Part shown: positions 11,123 through 23,277 of the stretch, piece after piece | How positions within the stretch are numbered: position 1 is the stretch's first letter | How the letters are laid out: every line of letters begins with the position of its first letter | Origin: Melitaea cinxia | Lineage: Eukaryota; Arthropoda; Insecta; Lepidoptera; Nymphalidae | Direction: 5' to 3' | Length of the DNA stretch: 64,000 bases | NCBI RefSeq assembly: GCF_905220565.1 | Contig: NC_059398.1 | Coordinates: forward strand, 18,807,210 to 18,871,209 | The notes under the pieces: generated by a model | The model's database searches: none | What the model was told of the DNA's origin: nothing | What the model saw: the letters and a program-made list of their open reading frames with translations, nothing else | Translations under genes and position numbers: made by a program

Positions 11123-11457
11123 TAACTTTAAAATAAAATTATTGTATCGATACATATTCATAATATGATTCGAGATAGACTAAGTTAGTCCACTAAGGAC
11201 TCCGCGTGCTTTGAGTAGTTCGTTAACAGGATCACTGCGAGGACGAGCTGCGAGCGAGTGTATCGGAAGTTCGGTTCCTGTTTAGACAATTATGAAGAAC
11301 TAAGCAGAACTGTTAGTGTTAGGCTAAAGACTGCTGTCGCCATAAACTAGTGTACAGAATAAATTAACGTAATAGACATTCGTATGAAGAATAACGGTAA
11401 TTTTTTTATTACTTTAATTTATTTATTACGCTTAATTTTTTTACTGTTATTCATATA

Positions 11458-11590
11458 CAAATCTAGTTAGCAACGGTGGACTTATCTCTATAAGAGACCT
11501 CTTCCAGCCAACCTGTGATAGTGAGAACTAATGTTGTGCAGGCTGAGAGAGTGCAGTAATGTAGACAACATACAGATTCTTGAAAATAAA
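11458..11590. repeat. Family G LINE 3'-end fragment
   Basis: Contains 'caacggtggacttatctcta', 'taagagacctcttccagcca' and 'acctgtgatag'. The same block is found at 35590-35660, and a weaker version at 33480-33560. I recognise 'ggacttatc…gatctcttccag' as part of a common lepidopteran LINE 3' region. Confidence 0.6.
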
Positions 11591-11731
11591 AACCTAATTA
11601 AATAATATTCATAACATCATACAAAACACATATACATACTACACATATACTATTATACACTCCACTATTTATATAAGAATCATCATTAATTATAATTACT
11701 AATATACACATACATATTATACAACACTCAA

Positions 11732-12045
11732 TAATCCCTTCAGCCTGTCGCAGTCCACTGCTGGACATAGTCCTCCATAAATGACAAAAATGGCGTGTGT
11801 TGCCAATAGTCACCACGCTGGGCAGGCGGGTTGGTGACCGCAGGGCTGGCTTTGTCGCACAGAAGACGCTGCTGCCCGTCTTCGGCCTGTGTATTTCAAA
11901 GCCAGCATTTGAATGGCTATCCCGCCATCGGTCGGCTTTATAAGTTCCAAGGTGGTAGTGAAACTGTATTATCCCTTAGTCGCCTCTTACGCATCCAGGG
12001 GAAGAGAGGGGGTGGCTATATTCTTTATTGTCGTAGGCACACAGC
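11732..12045 (-). repeat. Family A retroelement, near full-length
   Basis: The blocks 'cttcagcctgtcgcagtcca', 'gggcaggcgggttggtgacc', 'ctgctgcccgtcttcggcct', 'cccgccatcggtcggcttta' and 'gagagggggtggctatattc' occur in order. Part of the 'cacaagttcgcgcc' segment is deleted. Open frames of 78 and 113 codons over it are repeat shadows. Confidence 0.85.
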
Positions 12046-13770
12046 TTACAATAAAATTAAACATTAATGCAAAGATACTTACGGATTACTTTTTTTCCAT
12101 TATTGTTTCTAGTTTATCAACAAACTATCTTATACCCGAACTTACACGCGTTATTTTGAGGAAAAAATCGCCTTCCTTGGTCGATAAATGGGTTATCCTA
12201 CACAAAAGAATCCTCGTTCCGAATTCCCGTTCGAACCAGTATTTCCTAGATTAGCGCGTTTAAACAAACAAAGTGTTCAGCTTTATAAAAGTAACATAAA
12301 TTTCCACTGTTCAACAAAACTATAAAACATGTTTACATGAATGTTTAATGCTCACTCTCTTGCCCCTATTACCCTGTGGAATATTTTTTATTCTTAACGA
12401 AATTTTACTCTCAAAATCGCTTCAGCCTGTAATATCCCACAGCTGAGCATAGGCCTACGTCGGGATGTACGAGAAGGTGCAGAGCTTAATCCACCACATT
12501 ATTTTGATATTTCTCTCAAAATAGTGTTTAAATATTATAAAAAAGGAGATCCTTTTTAAAAGTTTAAAGATCATTTCGATTGAAAACATCTTATATAAAA
12601 ACAAAACCACAGAATTCAAAAGTGACCTACAGTTTTTATATTTAATGAGCACCAGTTTATTTTAGGTTTAATTTATTTTTATTTTCGTGCTGAATAGAAG
12701 TATTCTGTTTGCGACCCCTGTCGCCGACCGCAGAAACGCTCAATATCTTTGTCGACCATATACCTACTTGCCGCTACGACACCTCACCTGCCTCCGTATT
12801 GTCCCGCGAGTTGCGACAGTTCACGGAAGGTAACTCGAGCGACTCTAGCGCTCGATTCAGCGGTATTGTTGAATACCGCGAAAACGTACACAACGCTAGC
12901 TAAGGTTTCGCGTATTCGCGATGTGTTACATTACGATTGAAACGAAAATATTGATATTCGAAGAAATTATAAAAAACGTGACTGAGCGAAATATTTTTAG
13001 TGGGAATGTATAATGTAAAAGTGACATCTATGTCACTCTCAATGTAGTTTATACACAAACTACGGATTTAAAATGATTTTAACTATTTCAGCAACAGCAC
13101 AAAAATCAACGGAGAAAACAAATTTGCATAACACCGCAAACGAACATTAACTCGTAGCGCTAATTCCTGAGACATTTCAATAATCTCGTCCGAGCGTGAT
13201 TTAAAAATAACTCGAAAGATAAAATTAATCCGCGCCGAGAATACATCGTTTGTAAAGAATAGCATCTCTTGATTGCTTCGGTAAATTACCGGCGACGTGT
13301 CATGTGCGCGTGTCGGCGACCCGCGCGCTCCTCCGACATTGAAATATATTCGACACACGCTAATTGATGGTAAGAATTATTGCCATATTTTCGAGCCAGA
13401 ACGTAAATTTTTACTTATATATCAAACTAACACTAAAGTCAACTAACACAAAATCAACGGCTAATATAGAACTATTTTTGTTTGTCTAACGTATTAGTAT
13501 AATTATGTGTATGTGATACTTATAAAACATTGTAGAAAATAGTTTCGCGCTCGCCATTAAACAGAATAACACTTTATAAATAAGTTAATAAATATTCGTA
13601 CTGACATAAGAATGCTCAGTTCGCAGACAACAATTTTTAAATACATTATTTTTTTCTTGAAACAAAATTTTACATCTAACGCTTTAACCTATCGAAATAT
13701 TTAGGTTCGTTGTATACCTATCTACTTGTTGTAACACGTGTTGCAATTCTAGTTCGAAGAAATATAGTGA
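12046..13770. other. intergenic with one SINE D fragment and a CpG-rich patch
   Basis: Positions 12416-12500 hold a SINE D tail fragment (cagcctgtaatatcccacag, then gcttaatccaccacatt). A CpG-rich patch at 12700-12920 has two overlapping open plus frames of about 64 codons without domain features. Another CpG-rich patch lies at 13130-13340. Nothing here is a supported gene. Confidence 0.5.
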
Positions 13771-14225
13771 AATAATTGTGTTTGCTGGCAAACGAAAAAA
13801 AAAACCGACTTCAATTACATCGATAAGTAATACAACGTACTCGTAGGTAGACGAAAAAATTTTCAAGTAAATACACATTATCAAAGATTACTCCAAAAGT
13901 TGTAATCAGATCCCGATGATATTTAAATTTTACCACATGATAAACATCAGCTTTCGATTAAATTAAAAATCATCAAAATCGGTACACCCAGTGAAAATTT
14001 ATGCGGATTTTCGAGGGTTTCCCTCGATTTCTCTGAGATCCCATCATCAGATCCTGGTTTCCTTATCATGGTACCACACTTAGGATATCTCCTTTCCAAC
14101 AAAAAAAAAGGATTTTCAACTCGGTTCATAAACGACGAAGTTATCCCGAACATACATTTAAAAAATATATATATATATACGGTCGAATTGAGTAACCTCC
14201 TCCTTTTTTGAAGTAGGTTAAAAAG
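13771..14225 (+). repeat. Family E element, complete copy with one internal 142-bp-type unit
   Basis: Begins 'aattgtgtttgctggcaaac' and 'ccgacttcaattacatcg', and ends 'taacctcctccttttttga' plus 'agtaggtt'. The internal unit contains the perfect 17-base palindrome-like 'tcgagggtttccctcga' and 'gatcctggtttccttatcat'. The ends are inverted 'aaccgacttcaa' sequences. Confidence 0.85.
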
Positions 14226-14738
14226 GCTTATTTATCAAAGATTACTTCGAAATCTTGAAACCTTTTGGTGGTATTTGCAAAGCAGTGAAATCTAATCATA
14301 GGCTCAATTCGTTAATGACGAGATTTATCAAAACGAGAGAGGAATTATGATGTCATTATAACAACGAGAAATGATCATCACGATTTCACCGTCGCCGTTT
14401 AATACATTTTAATGTTTATTGCGTCTTTGTGTAAATATACTCTATCAAGCCTGCAGAATAAGCAATACCTTTGTCTAGAGGTAGTAAAAAGCCTTAAATT
14501 TAAGCTAAACTTAAATTAACTAAAAAAGTCGGTTAATATGCAATGTCTAGATAGAGGCTAAAGAAACGTCAGAGCCTAATCCGCTACGCTGTTTCAATGC
14601 TAGTCTGAGGACAGTTTCTCTGCTAAGGTATACTAACGTTATATAATGTAGCAACTGATACAAACAGCTTAAGACATTCTTCGACACCCACAAGGACTGA
14701 TACCCAGGCCAAAAACATATATATATACACATATATAA
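14226..14738. other. intergenic, possible degraded SINE D piece
   Basis: AT-rich. Positions 14560-14640 resemble a SINE D body (gagcctaatccgctacgctg), strongly decayed. Nothing else is recognised. Confidence 0.4.
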
Positions 14739-15250
14739 ACTAGCTGACCCGACAGACGTTGTCCTGTTTTTTTTTTATACAATGATAGGCTTGCGTTTGA
14801 CCACTATTTCACCTGATGATAAGTGAAAATGCGGTCTAAGATGGAGCACGCTTACCTAGCCTGTCTTAACTATATTCATATTTGATTAATTTCGGATTGG
14901 TATAATTAATAAAAAAATATTTAAAAAAAGTTTTATAACAAACCACAAGAAACCACAGAAGATCTGTCAATCATCTGTCAATTCTATCTTAAAACGTCAT
15001 AAGGTTTCATTTAAAAAGATTATATTGTCCAAAACGCTATGGTTAGATTAGAAATAATTTTATATTGTGGTATGGTAGTTAAATATTCTTATATATTCTA
15101 ATTTTCCACGCAATTTTTTTATATTTTTTAGTAAGAACCTTCTTCTGATAGTAACGAACACAACCAAAAAGTATTAGTCAAATCGGTCCAGCCGTTCACG
15201 CGTGATGGCGTGTCCAAGGAAAATAGGGATTTATTTTTATATATATAGAT
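14739..15250 (+). repeat. Family H element
   Basis: Starts 'actagctgacccgacagacg' and ends with 'caaatcggtccagccgttca', 'gtgatggcg' and a terminal 'atatatagat'. This order, from an 'actagctgaccc' start to a 'tatagat' end, is a widespread insect repeat layout, probably of a non-autonomous element. The middle is AT-rich and diverged. Confidence 0.65.
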
Positions 15251-15871
15251 ATATAATTCTATACATAAAAATATTCAGAATCGTACCCACGACCGTAGCG
15301 TTAATGAAACTTTCCGCACCACTACACCAGAACGGTCGTCACACCATATGGTTGATTAAGTTTTAATATTAACTTAATTTCTCTTACAGTCTTTTACCTT
15401 AATTATGTTGTTTTTTTAGGTAAGTAGGTGTATATAAGTGTATCAGTCATCAGTAGATGGTAGTTGATCGAATTAAAACGATTCCGTTCATCAAACCTGC
15501 AGCTCTGTCTGAGAACAAATAGTTCAGGTAGACCAAGTTGTTGCGCGACAGATGACCATTTGTTTCATACTGTCATACTTTCTGTCGCGTTTTACAGATT
15601 ACATTAAATAAAGTTTTCCTTGCGGTTTTAAAGTTACTTACAGACAAATAGAAGGAGGGACAGATAGTGTCGTCTTTTTAGAAGAGTAATAAATAGGTGT
15701 AGAGTTTCTCGCCTATTCTTCTGAGAGTGACATATACATGTCTGATAACTTTATATTAAAGATTAAAGATTCAAAAGTGCTTTTGAAGCCTAATTTCAAA
15801 AGAAAACTATCAAACTATCTCAGTACTATAATTAAACAACTTTTTCGGATTTTATGGCGGTTTATTGCGTT
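15251..15871. other. intergenic with tRNA-like SINE scrap
   Basis: Positions 15270-15345 look like a reversed SINE head (gaatcgtacccacgaccgta … cactacaccagaacgg). The rest is unique AT-rich DNA. A 69-codon plus frame at 15738-15947 has no domain and runs into the family E copy. Confidence 0.4.
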
Positions 15872-16306
15872 TTTTAACCGACTTCCAAAAAAGGAGGAGG
15901 TTCTCAATTCGACTGTATTTTTTATGTATGTTACTTTAGAACTTTGACTGGGTGGACCGATTACGAAAAAATTTTTTTAATCGAAAGGTGGTGCATGTCA
16001 TCAAATCATCATCAAAATTTATTTGAGATCTAACTTACTACTTTTCGAGCTATGTCTAATAATGCGTTTTTTCCCTGACTATTTTTTTGTCGACCTCCGT
16101 TGTATTATACCGCATAACTTTTTACTGGGTGTACCGATTTTGATGATTCTTAATTTAATCGAAAACTCGAGATCTGATAACGACTTTTTGAATCTTTGAT
16201 AACGCGTATTTACTTGATTATTTTTTCGTTTTCCTACGTTGTTTTACTTGTCGATGTAATTGGAGTCGGTTTTTTTTTCGTTTGCGAGTAAATACAATTA
16301 TTTTAT
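15872..16306 (-). repeat. Family E element, copy without the internal unit
   Basis: Begins 'taaccgacttccaaaaaagg' and 'aggttctcaattcgactg', and ends 'gatgtaattggagtcggt' then 'tcgtttgcgagtaaatacaa'. It goes directly from 'gttgtattataccgcataac' to 'tgtaccgattttgatgattc', so it has no copy of the 142-bp unit. Confidence 0.85.
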
Positions 16307-16940
16307 TATATGCTTAAGGAGAGGACAGTCCTCATGTGACCATGGTTGTTGTAAAGTATCCTAAACGTCAACATCTAAAAAACCTAATAAAGCGTGGTAG
16401 ATTCTTAAATGTGAAATTCGCGTAAACATTAAAAAACAATATATCTCAATAATAGAATGGTAATCCTCCGAAGACAAATATAACAAAGGCGGTATGTATA
16501 TCTTCCTTCTTGATAGACACACAATGAAGTCCATCATCCTATTACTCAACGCTCGGGATCAGGGCATGTCGTAAGTGCTGTAATAGCCGGTGTAATGAGC
16601 ACAACTAACCGCATTAGCGGCAGGAAGTGCGCGGCGACATCGGTCACCGCGGCGCTGTCACGCTGCTGGCGCCACCGGTGGTCGCCCATCTTATTGCTTT
16701 AATACGAATTAGAGAGATTAATCCCATTCGAGCTTAATTTATCTCAATTTGATCTCCTAAGCAATTGCATTCATCTATTACTAATTTAAATAAGGTTTGA
16801 TGAACATTAATTTATTTGATTAATTAATTATTTTGTAATATTTTGAAGTAGCTCACGCATTACCTTTCAAAATTTACTATACTCCGTTCCCTGAAACAAA
16901 CATTTTTTTTTGTTATAAACTAAAATTAAAGTTTAAAACT
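16307..16940. other. intergenic, CpG-rich patch
   Basis: A GC-rich patch lies at 16600-16690 (about 90 bp, rich in gcg and ccgg words) inside AT-rich DNA. No exon is recognised. Positions 16311-16560 may be an old repeat, but I cannot place it. Confidence 0.4.
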
Positions 16941-17097
16941 TTCATCATCATAATTTCAACTTATTACAGTCCCCTGCTGGACATAGGCCTCCACAAGTTC
17001 GTGCCAAAAAATGGCGTAAACTCATGTGTTTTGCCCATAGTCACCACGCTGGACAGGCGGGTTGGTGACCGCAGGGCTGGCTTTGTCGCACCGAAGA
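16941..17097 (-). repeat. Family A, 5'-truncated copy
   Basis: Runs from '(cat)n' and 'cttattacagtcccctgctg' to 'ggctttgtcgcaccgaagac'. A possible target duplication aagtttaaa lies at 16929-16937 and 17119-17127, leaving about 20 extra bases at the truncated end. Such extra bases are common at 5' junctions of LINE-type insertions. Confidence 0.75.
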
Positions 17098-18762
17098 CTA
17101 AACCCGAACACCGAACCGAAGTTTAAAGCTTTAACTTTTATGATTTACTGAACTAACAAACAAATATTCAAAGAAAGCCATTGGCAACTGGCACTTATTT
17201 TTCCTGTTCTATCCATTTTTTTGAAATAACACATCAGTTACCCAGATCCTTCTAAGACGTAGTCTTCCACGGTATGATCTTGCTACTTATATTCGATCGG
17301 AAAATACTTTCTTACATTTAATTAAATTAAATCAATGGCTCCTACGTTCTCTTCTCTCCTACTCTTCCTCTAACGTTCTCACTGTACCAATATTCTTCGC
17401 CTAAATATTTCCTTATATCAAATCCATAGTAATCTAGAATTCCCATTAGTCATAGCCAGTGCTATTGCATTCTTTTACTATTGAGAGTGGAATGCGCTCC
17501 CACAGGAAATACGTCACTGTCGATCCATACGCTTAAGCGAGGAGTGAAATACATATGTAATATGCTAGTATCAATAATTTATTACAATGACCTAACTTTT
17601 GGATTAGTATATACTAGCTGTATTCCGCTGCTTTACCCGCAGTAGTTGTGTGTACAAATTACGATGGTATCGACTTCGTTACATTCATTAACAGAGTAAT
17701 GTTTCCACAAACCATATCCAATTTAATTACAACGTAATTTACGTGATGCCGGGATAAATTTACAGACGGACAGACAGAAAACAAACTCAAAAAAGCGAAT
17801 GTACTTTAGACCACACGACTTAAGTAAAACTTACGAATCGTAACTCTCTCTCTTTCTATCTTCACTAACTTATATCTCCCTCTCAACTTCCGTTCACCTC
17901 GCCCGATCACACTATTCGTATCGGTCTCGTCACGCATTCACCAACTCAATCTTAGACACGACAAGACTTATAAAGAACACTAAAATTAGTATTCCTAAAT
18001 CAACATGTAATGAACAAACATCACACGTGTGTGTGAGTGTACAAACATCAACCAGTTGAAATATATGTACATATACAGATAATCTTATCAATAGGATTAA
18101 TTTTCCTTTTTAACGTCTTCAGTAGTTGTTCACGATGCTAGTCTCGGCAATTCGTTTTTATTCCCTTACAAGGTTGTTATAAAACCGCTTTGCACTTTCT
18201 GTGTAACCATTGCAGTCATAGATACTTTTATAAAATCAATTACTAAATAACTTTATTCAAATAGGCCTCAAAAGCACCTTCGACTCGTCATCATACAAAA
18301 TAAAAAATTTAATTATCGTTAAAAGCAAAGCTAACGCCGATTTGGAATTTAGATTCTGCAGAGAAGTATTGGCAAGAAAAATTAATAAAAAAATGATAAA
18401 CTAAGTAATTAACAAAGTATAATTGCCTTCGACATTACATAGTATTGACTTATTGAGCGGCGCGTGTAGGTCGCCACAGCGAGAGGTCACAGAGCGGTCG
18501 TTAAAAGAAATCCTAGTCTTAGACACGGCAGGGCTTATAACAAGAACTCTAGTTTGCTCGTAGTTCCAGAAAGACATTGTATAAGAGGTCATCTATTAAT
18601 CACGTGAGATTCAAAAGGTAAGGGGTTTGGGAAAATCACGAAATATGAAAAAGATGGCTATATTGTAATATCAAGTGTATTTAATTTTCTTTAAACGCAC
18701 GATTTCTAAACTGAAAAAACAACTAACACCCTGAAATAAAAATTTAATCATATTGTACCTGT
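17098..18762. other. intergenic with a family H-like piece
   Basis: Positions 17612-17800 resemble family H (actagctgtattccgctgc … acagacggacagacagaaaa). The rest is AT-rich, with a CpG-rich patch at 18455-18550. No coding exon is recognised. Confidence 0.45.
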
Positions 18763-18832
18763 GTCACCGACCCGCCTGCCCAGCGTGGTGACTATGGCCT
18801 ATGTCCGGCAGTGGACTGTGATAGGTTAAAGT
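18763..18832 (+). repeat. Family A, short copy in reverse orientation
   Basis: Reads 'gacccgcctgcccagcgtgg', 'tgactatggcctatgtccgg', 'cagtggactgtgataggtta'. This is the element's sense strand, with an internal deletion joining 'gactatg' to 'gcctatgtcc'. It is one of the few family A copies whose sense strand is plus. Confidence 0.75.
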
Positions 18833-19990
18833 GAAGAAGTGATGCCTTTACTGAAAAATTCAATTTACTTGGCGATAAAAATCACATTTGTTTTTTTGGT
18901 TAGGTATGGAGTCAGGGTTGAAAAATTTTCTAAAATCATGACGTGATTAATTGACGACCCTTAAAGGCCAGTAGTGTAGTAAACTCGTCGACGACGTGAC
19001 GATGACGTCACAGCTCACTCATCGCTCGGCTTTTAGAGTCCGAGATGTATGCTGTGCGCAGCCGCAGCATCATTAGGCGGTGATGATTAATGACGTTGCC
19101 GTTATTTCTGTCTACCCTCGTTATAATTACGCCGTAAATCATTATAATTAGTCGTAATGACAATTACAATTTTCGCCGCTACTCGTATTCATTAAATAAT
19201 ATGAAGGCCAAAAAGTGCAATTAATAAATTGGTTCCGCGTAGAATGCTTAAATTAGACTAATGTTTACAAATTGTAAAAAATGTAAGACTTTAATAAAAC
19301 CGACAACAAAAAATAGGTCACACCGATGTATAGAATAACATTATTGTTTGTGCTCGTACACGGAGTACTTTCAAGTCGTGCCGAATGTTACACACTATCG
19401 TACTAAAATACACGGGAACATTTCTAGGTGTCCGCTCCGCTGGAAGGCATGACATTAGCGATCTCGTGCATATTTAAAAACTTTTTTTTTTTTATTTAAG
19501 TGAGTGAAGCACTCGTATCTTATGACACATATTTTTTTTAAATAAAAACTGTGACTTGATTAATGGACTGCCATCCTGAGAAATGTGTGAAATTTTAGAA
19601 CGAGACTGAAAATTTAATTTTTACAGTACTTAATAATTATTACTTATCCCGTATAATCCACAGGCCGAGAACAAAGCGTGTTAATAACGTAAAGTGCGAG
19701 CGGCGTAGAATGCTAAAAGAAGAAATATGGCTCGCGCAGCAACGACCCCATCTCAGAGATGGAATCTCAAGGTCCTGCCCGCGGTAACACGCTTTACCGA
19801 CGTCTATCTGTACGAGTGTCTTCGAACGTTTCTACCGCTCTTGTTTTATGGCTTCGATTCTGAAATGTATTATAATAAAGTTTATATATAGCGTATATAT
19901 ATGTAGCGATACACATGTAAATAAAATTTAAATTTCTGCGCATATTTTTTAATAATTGAAACCCTATTCACATTTAAGATTATTTACAAA
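18833..19990. other. intergenic, CpG-rich patches
   Basis: GC-rich patches lie at 18980-19090 and 19670-19810 in AT-rich DNA. No open frame with protein-like features and no repeat that I can name. Confidence 0.45.
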
Positions 19991-20062
19991 ATAATTGTAT
20001 TTGCTCGCAAACGAAAAAAAACCGACTTCAATTACATCGAAAAGTAATACAACGTAGGTGTG
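19991..20062 (+). repeat. Family E element fragment
   Basis: Only one end is present: 'ataattgtatttgctcgcaa', 'ccgacttcaattacatcg', 'aaaagtaatacaacgtagg'. It stops abruptly in unique sequence. A complete copy begins about 360 bases further on. Confidence 0.75.
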
Positions 20063-20365
20063 CATCACAGTGATATCCTAAAACAAAGGTAGCGATCCAA
20101 TAGCCAGCGAGCTCAATAGCCATTCAAAGCAAAATTTATATTAAAACAGTGGAATTTAAAACCTATTGTTCGTCGTAAATCTAATTCTTTTATGACCTAC
20201 CGGACTGTATGTAATATGGTCTCAAGTAAATTTTTGTTCCAAGAGACAATTATTATTTAAACGAATTTTCAGATGTTTTTTTTTTATGAAGTTATAAATA
20301 TTAAATGTTATAGAAAGGTTTCAGCTGTTTTAAATAAATATTATTGAATACATATGAAGGTAGAG

Positions 20366-20853
20366 TGCAGGACCTACCTCGTTTAAAATTTGGAGCAATC
20401 CGACTCTGAAAGTACACTCAATAATTGTGTTTGCTGGCAAACAAAAAAAGATCGACTTCAATTACATCGACAAGTAATACAACGTAGGTAGACGAAGAAA
20501 TATCAAGTAAATACGCATTACCAAAAATTACTCCAAAACTTGTAATCAGATCTCGATGAAATTTAAATGTGACCACATGATAAACATCGGCTTTCGATTA
20601 AATGCAAAATCATCAAAATCAGTACACCCAGTAAAAAGTTATGTGGATTTTCGAATGTTTCCCTCGATTTCTCTGGGATCCCATAATCAAATCCTGGTTT
20701 CCTTATCATGGTACGACACCAGGGATATATCCCCTTTCCAACAAAAAAAGAATTATCAAAATCTGTTCATAAACGACAAAGTTATCCCTGAACATACATA
20801 AAATTATATATACGGACGAATTGAGTAACCTCCTCCTTTTTTAAAGTCGGTTA
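20366..20853 (+). repeat. Family E element, complete copy with one internal unit, next to a family B scrap
   Basis: Positions 20366-20412 hold a family B scrap (ggacctacctcgtttaaaat). From 20421 the family E copy runs from 'aattgtgtttgctggcaaac' to 'taacctcctccttttttaaa' and 'gtcggtt'. It carries one internal unit (tttccctcgatttctctggg), as at 13771. An 81-codon frame over it is a repeat shadow. Confidence 0.85.
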
Positions 20854-22445
20854 ATGAATAAAACTTTTAGTTTATATGGTATTCATACAGATATAAAAAA
20901 AATTGTTAACAACGTATTGTAACATTGTTTTAAATGCCATGTCAAGCATCATTCCTCACAGTTGGCCAAAGGGCCGTAAATAACGCAACTGTGACCCGTA
21001 TTTTCCCGTGCGCTTCTAAAACTGCGTGAGTTCACAGAACAAACGCGATAGCAGAACTAGTTACATACTAATCAGACACAGCAAGCTCTTTGCTGTCAGT
21101 ACGTTTCCAAGACAATCTCTCACATACATATATTATGTTGCGTTGGTTTAAATTGCAGACTAATGTAATATTTTGTTTTGTGTTATTGACTAGAAATTCC
21201 TCAATCAGAATGATACCACCACGTAATATCATGTTCATGTCTGTCCACAGTTGTGCGGGTTTTCGCGCTAATAGCGGGCTGCACTCAAGAGCGCCCCGTC
21301 CCCGGCAATTAGTAGCTACGCCCTGCGCGCTCATGTCGCCCTGGTACTTTCACTCACGTTTTACTTAACCTTATCACTTTAAACTACATCCGTGCTCGCT
21401 TGTTACCAACTCAGAAAAAAGACAATTGGACTTTCTGTTACGCGATGTTATCGTAATATTGTAACTTTAATTCTACGAGTATATTTCGTAAAAAAAAATC
21501 ACTCAAGGGTTTGAGGGTTTATTTATTACGCCAATAAGTTGGAGTGAGGTTAATGATTCGAAACTTTTTATAATGTTATTTAATCAATATTAATTGGTAT
21601 ATTTACATTGAGCTTAATCGAAATGCAGCCGTCAAACATGACTAGGCTATTTTTAATAAACTATAGTTGTTTCTAATTTTAAAAAAAATTCAAAGTCAAA
21701 ATTTTCCGAACTCACTACAGCATTTAAATCTATATAAATAGTATTTCCATAAGATCGCACGCAGTTTGTTATGAAGTCATTGTAAACATCATAATGGCTA
21801 TGATGGTTACGAGATGGTATGTAAGTATTTTATTATAGCTTTGCATTTTTTATTCCTAGTGTACAAAACCGTAAAATTCTGTCTCTTCATAAGGATAATT
21901 AAAATATTAGTTATCCGAAGTTCAGAACTATTACTTATACATCGAACGTTATGTTTTACACTAAGAGAAAATATTAATTAGGAATATTACGAGTATATCT
22001 CTGTGACGAAACTAAAACACGGGCTCTCGAGGCCTTTCTTCAACTAAAAAAATGGTCATTATTAAAAATGCAAAACATTTTATAAACAAGATCACTGACG
22101 CTTTCATTTCTCGATTTTAATTTTAATAACTACGTTATAATATTTAATTTATAATTTAAAAAATTATATTAATCAAACTTATCGACTTTCATTAAACAAA
22201 TTAAATTCACAGCGAGTATACATTATACGAACCGTTTCCTCAATTAGCATTCCGAGGTTTCATATCCGGTATTCAAATTCAAAATATCTCCTTTTACTCT
22301 TACATTATTTTATATTTTAGCAATGTTTTTTTTAGTCAGTTAAACTTTGTAAAAAAAAAAAAACATTTAATGATTTCGTTCGAAACACCAACTTGTAAGT
22401 GTATGTTGTTTGGTAAGTATTAGGCATACGTGTTCATTTCATATC
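20854..22445. other. intergenic, CpG-rich patch
   Basis: Overlapping frames on both strands at 21068-21368 cover a moderately GC-rich patch (21240-21350) and shadow each other. No domain is seen. The rest is AT-rich, including an A tract near 22360. Confidence 0.45.
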
Positions 22446-22728
22446 TGTATAACTGGGGTAGGGCACAGCAGGAAATTTCCTGCTCAATATATGGAGCAGC
22501 CCGACTGGAGCCTACTTCGACTTTACAGATGATCACAGCTAAATAATACTGCTTTTAAGCAGTGTTGTGTTCCTGTTGGTCAGTGAGGTCACCAGAACTC
22601 CTGAGGGGAATTGAGGACCCTATGGTCGGTAACGCGCTTGCGATTCTTTTGGTGTTGCAGGTGTCTATAATCTACGGTAATCGCTTACCATCAGGTGAAC
22701 CGTACGCTTGTGTCGACCAAGTTATATA
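22446..22728 (+). repeat. Family B LINE-tail repeat, copy 3
   Basis: Sense direction on plus: 'tggggtagggcacagcagga', 'gcagcccgactggagcctac', 'tgtgttcctgttggtcagtg', 'gcttaccatcaggtgaaccg', 'tacgcttgtgtcgacc'. It is more diverged than the copies at 8592 and 24476, and the poly(A) end has decayed. Confidence 0.8.
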
Positions 22729-23277
22729 AAGAAAAATCTTGCTACACATATAATCACGTTCTTATTCAAATAACAGCACACTGGTATCTGCTTTCTAAAA
22801 AAATCTTTTTAAATAATGTTTGTGAATACTTAGGAACGAAGAATTACATTGAAATATTTCGACATATTATAGAATATTAACCGTCCTGTTTTCGAAATAG
22901 CACGAGACTAGATAATTAGCTAGCTGCCGTCAATCTGTACATACGGACAGATATAGATCACTGTAAATTGATCTATCGGCGAGTGACGTCAGCCGCGCCG
23001 CGAGTGAATGGGCTGCGGGGAAATTGAGCTGAAGGATTATCAGAACTGCCCGCGTGTGTAGCACCTGTGACTGCAGGAATTCGCATTAACTCGCCGACCT
23101 GTGCACTTACGTGGAAATGTAATCAGCGTCCAGCAATTACTGCAGTTAGCAGTTACAGACCAAATCATTTGTTATTTAAGCGTAGCTGCATTAAAATCAT
23201 TGCAAGTCAAAATGTTAACAAATCATTTTTCATATATTAATCCACTTCTCGATAATTTCAGAACAAAAATTGTGTCA
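22729..23277. other. intergenic, CpG-rich patch
   Basis: Positions 22975-23100 are GC-rich (gtcagccgcgccgcgag) with no exon recognised. A long open frame begins at 23101 but runs into the family A copy and has no domain. Confidence 0.45.

Noticed and set aside
11831..12254. Frames of 78 and 113 codons
   Set aside because: They are readings through the family A copy on its antisense strand. Similar frames appear in every well-preserved copy (33743, 31754, 41629).
12709..12940. Overlapping 64-codon frames in a CpG-rich patch
   Set aside because: No domain, no splice context that I can defend, and two frames open at once, as expected by chance in GC-rich DNA.
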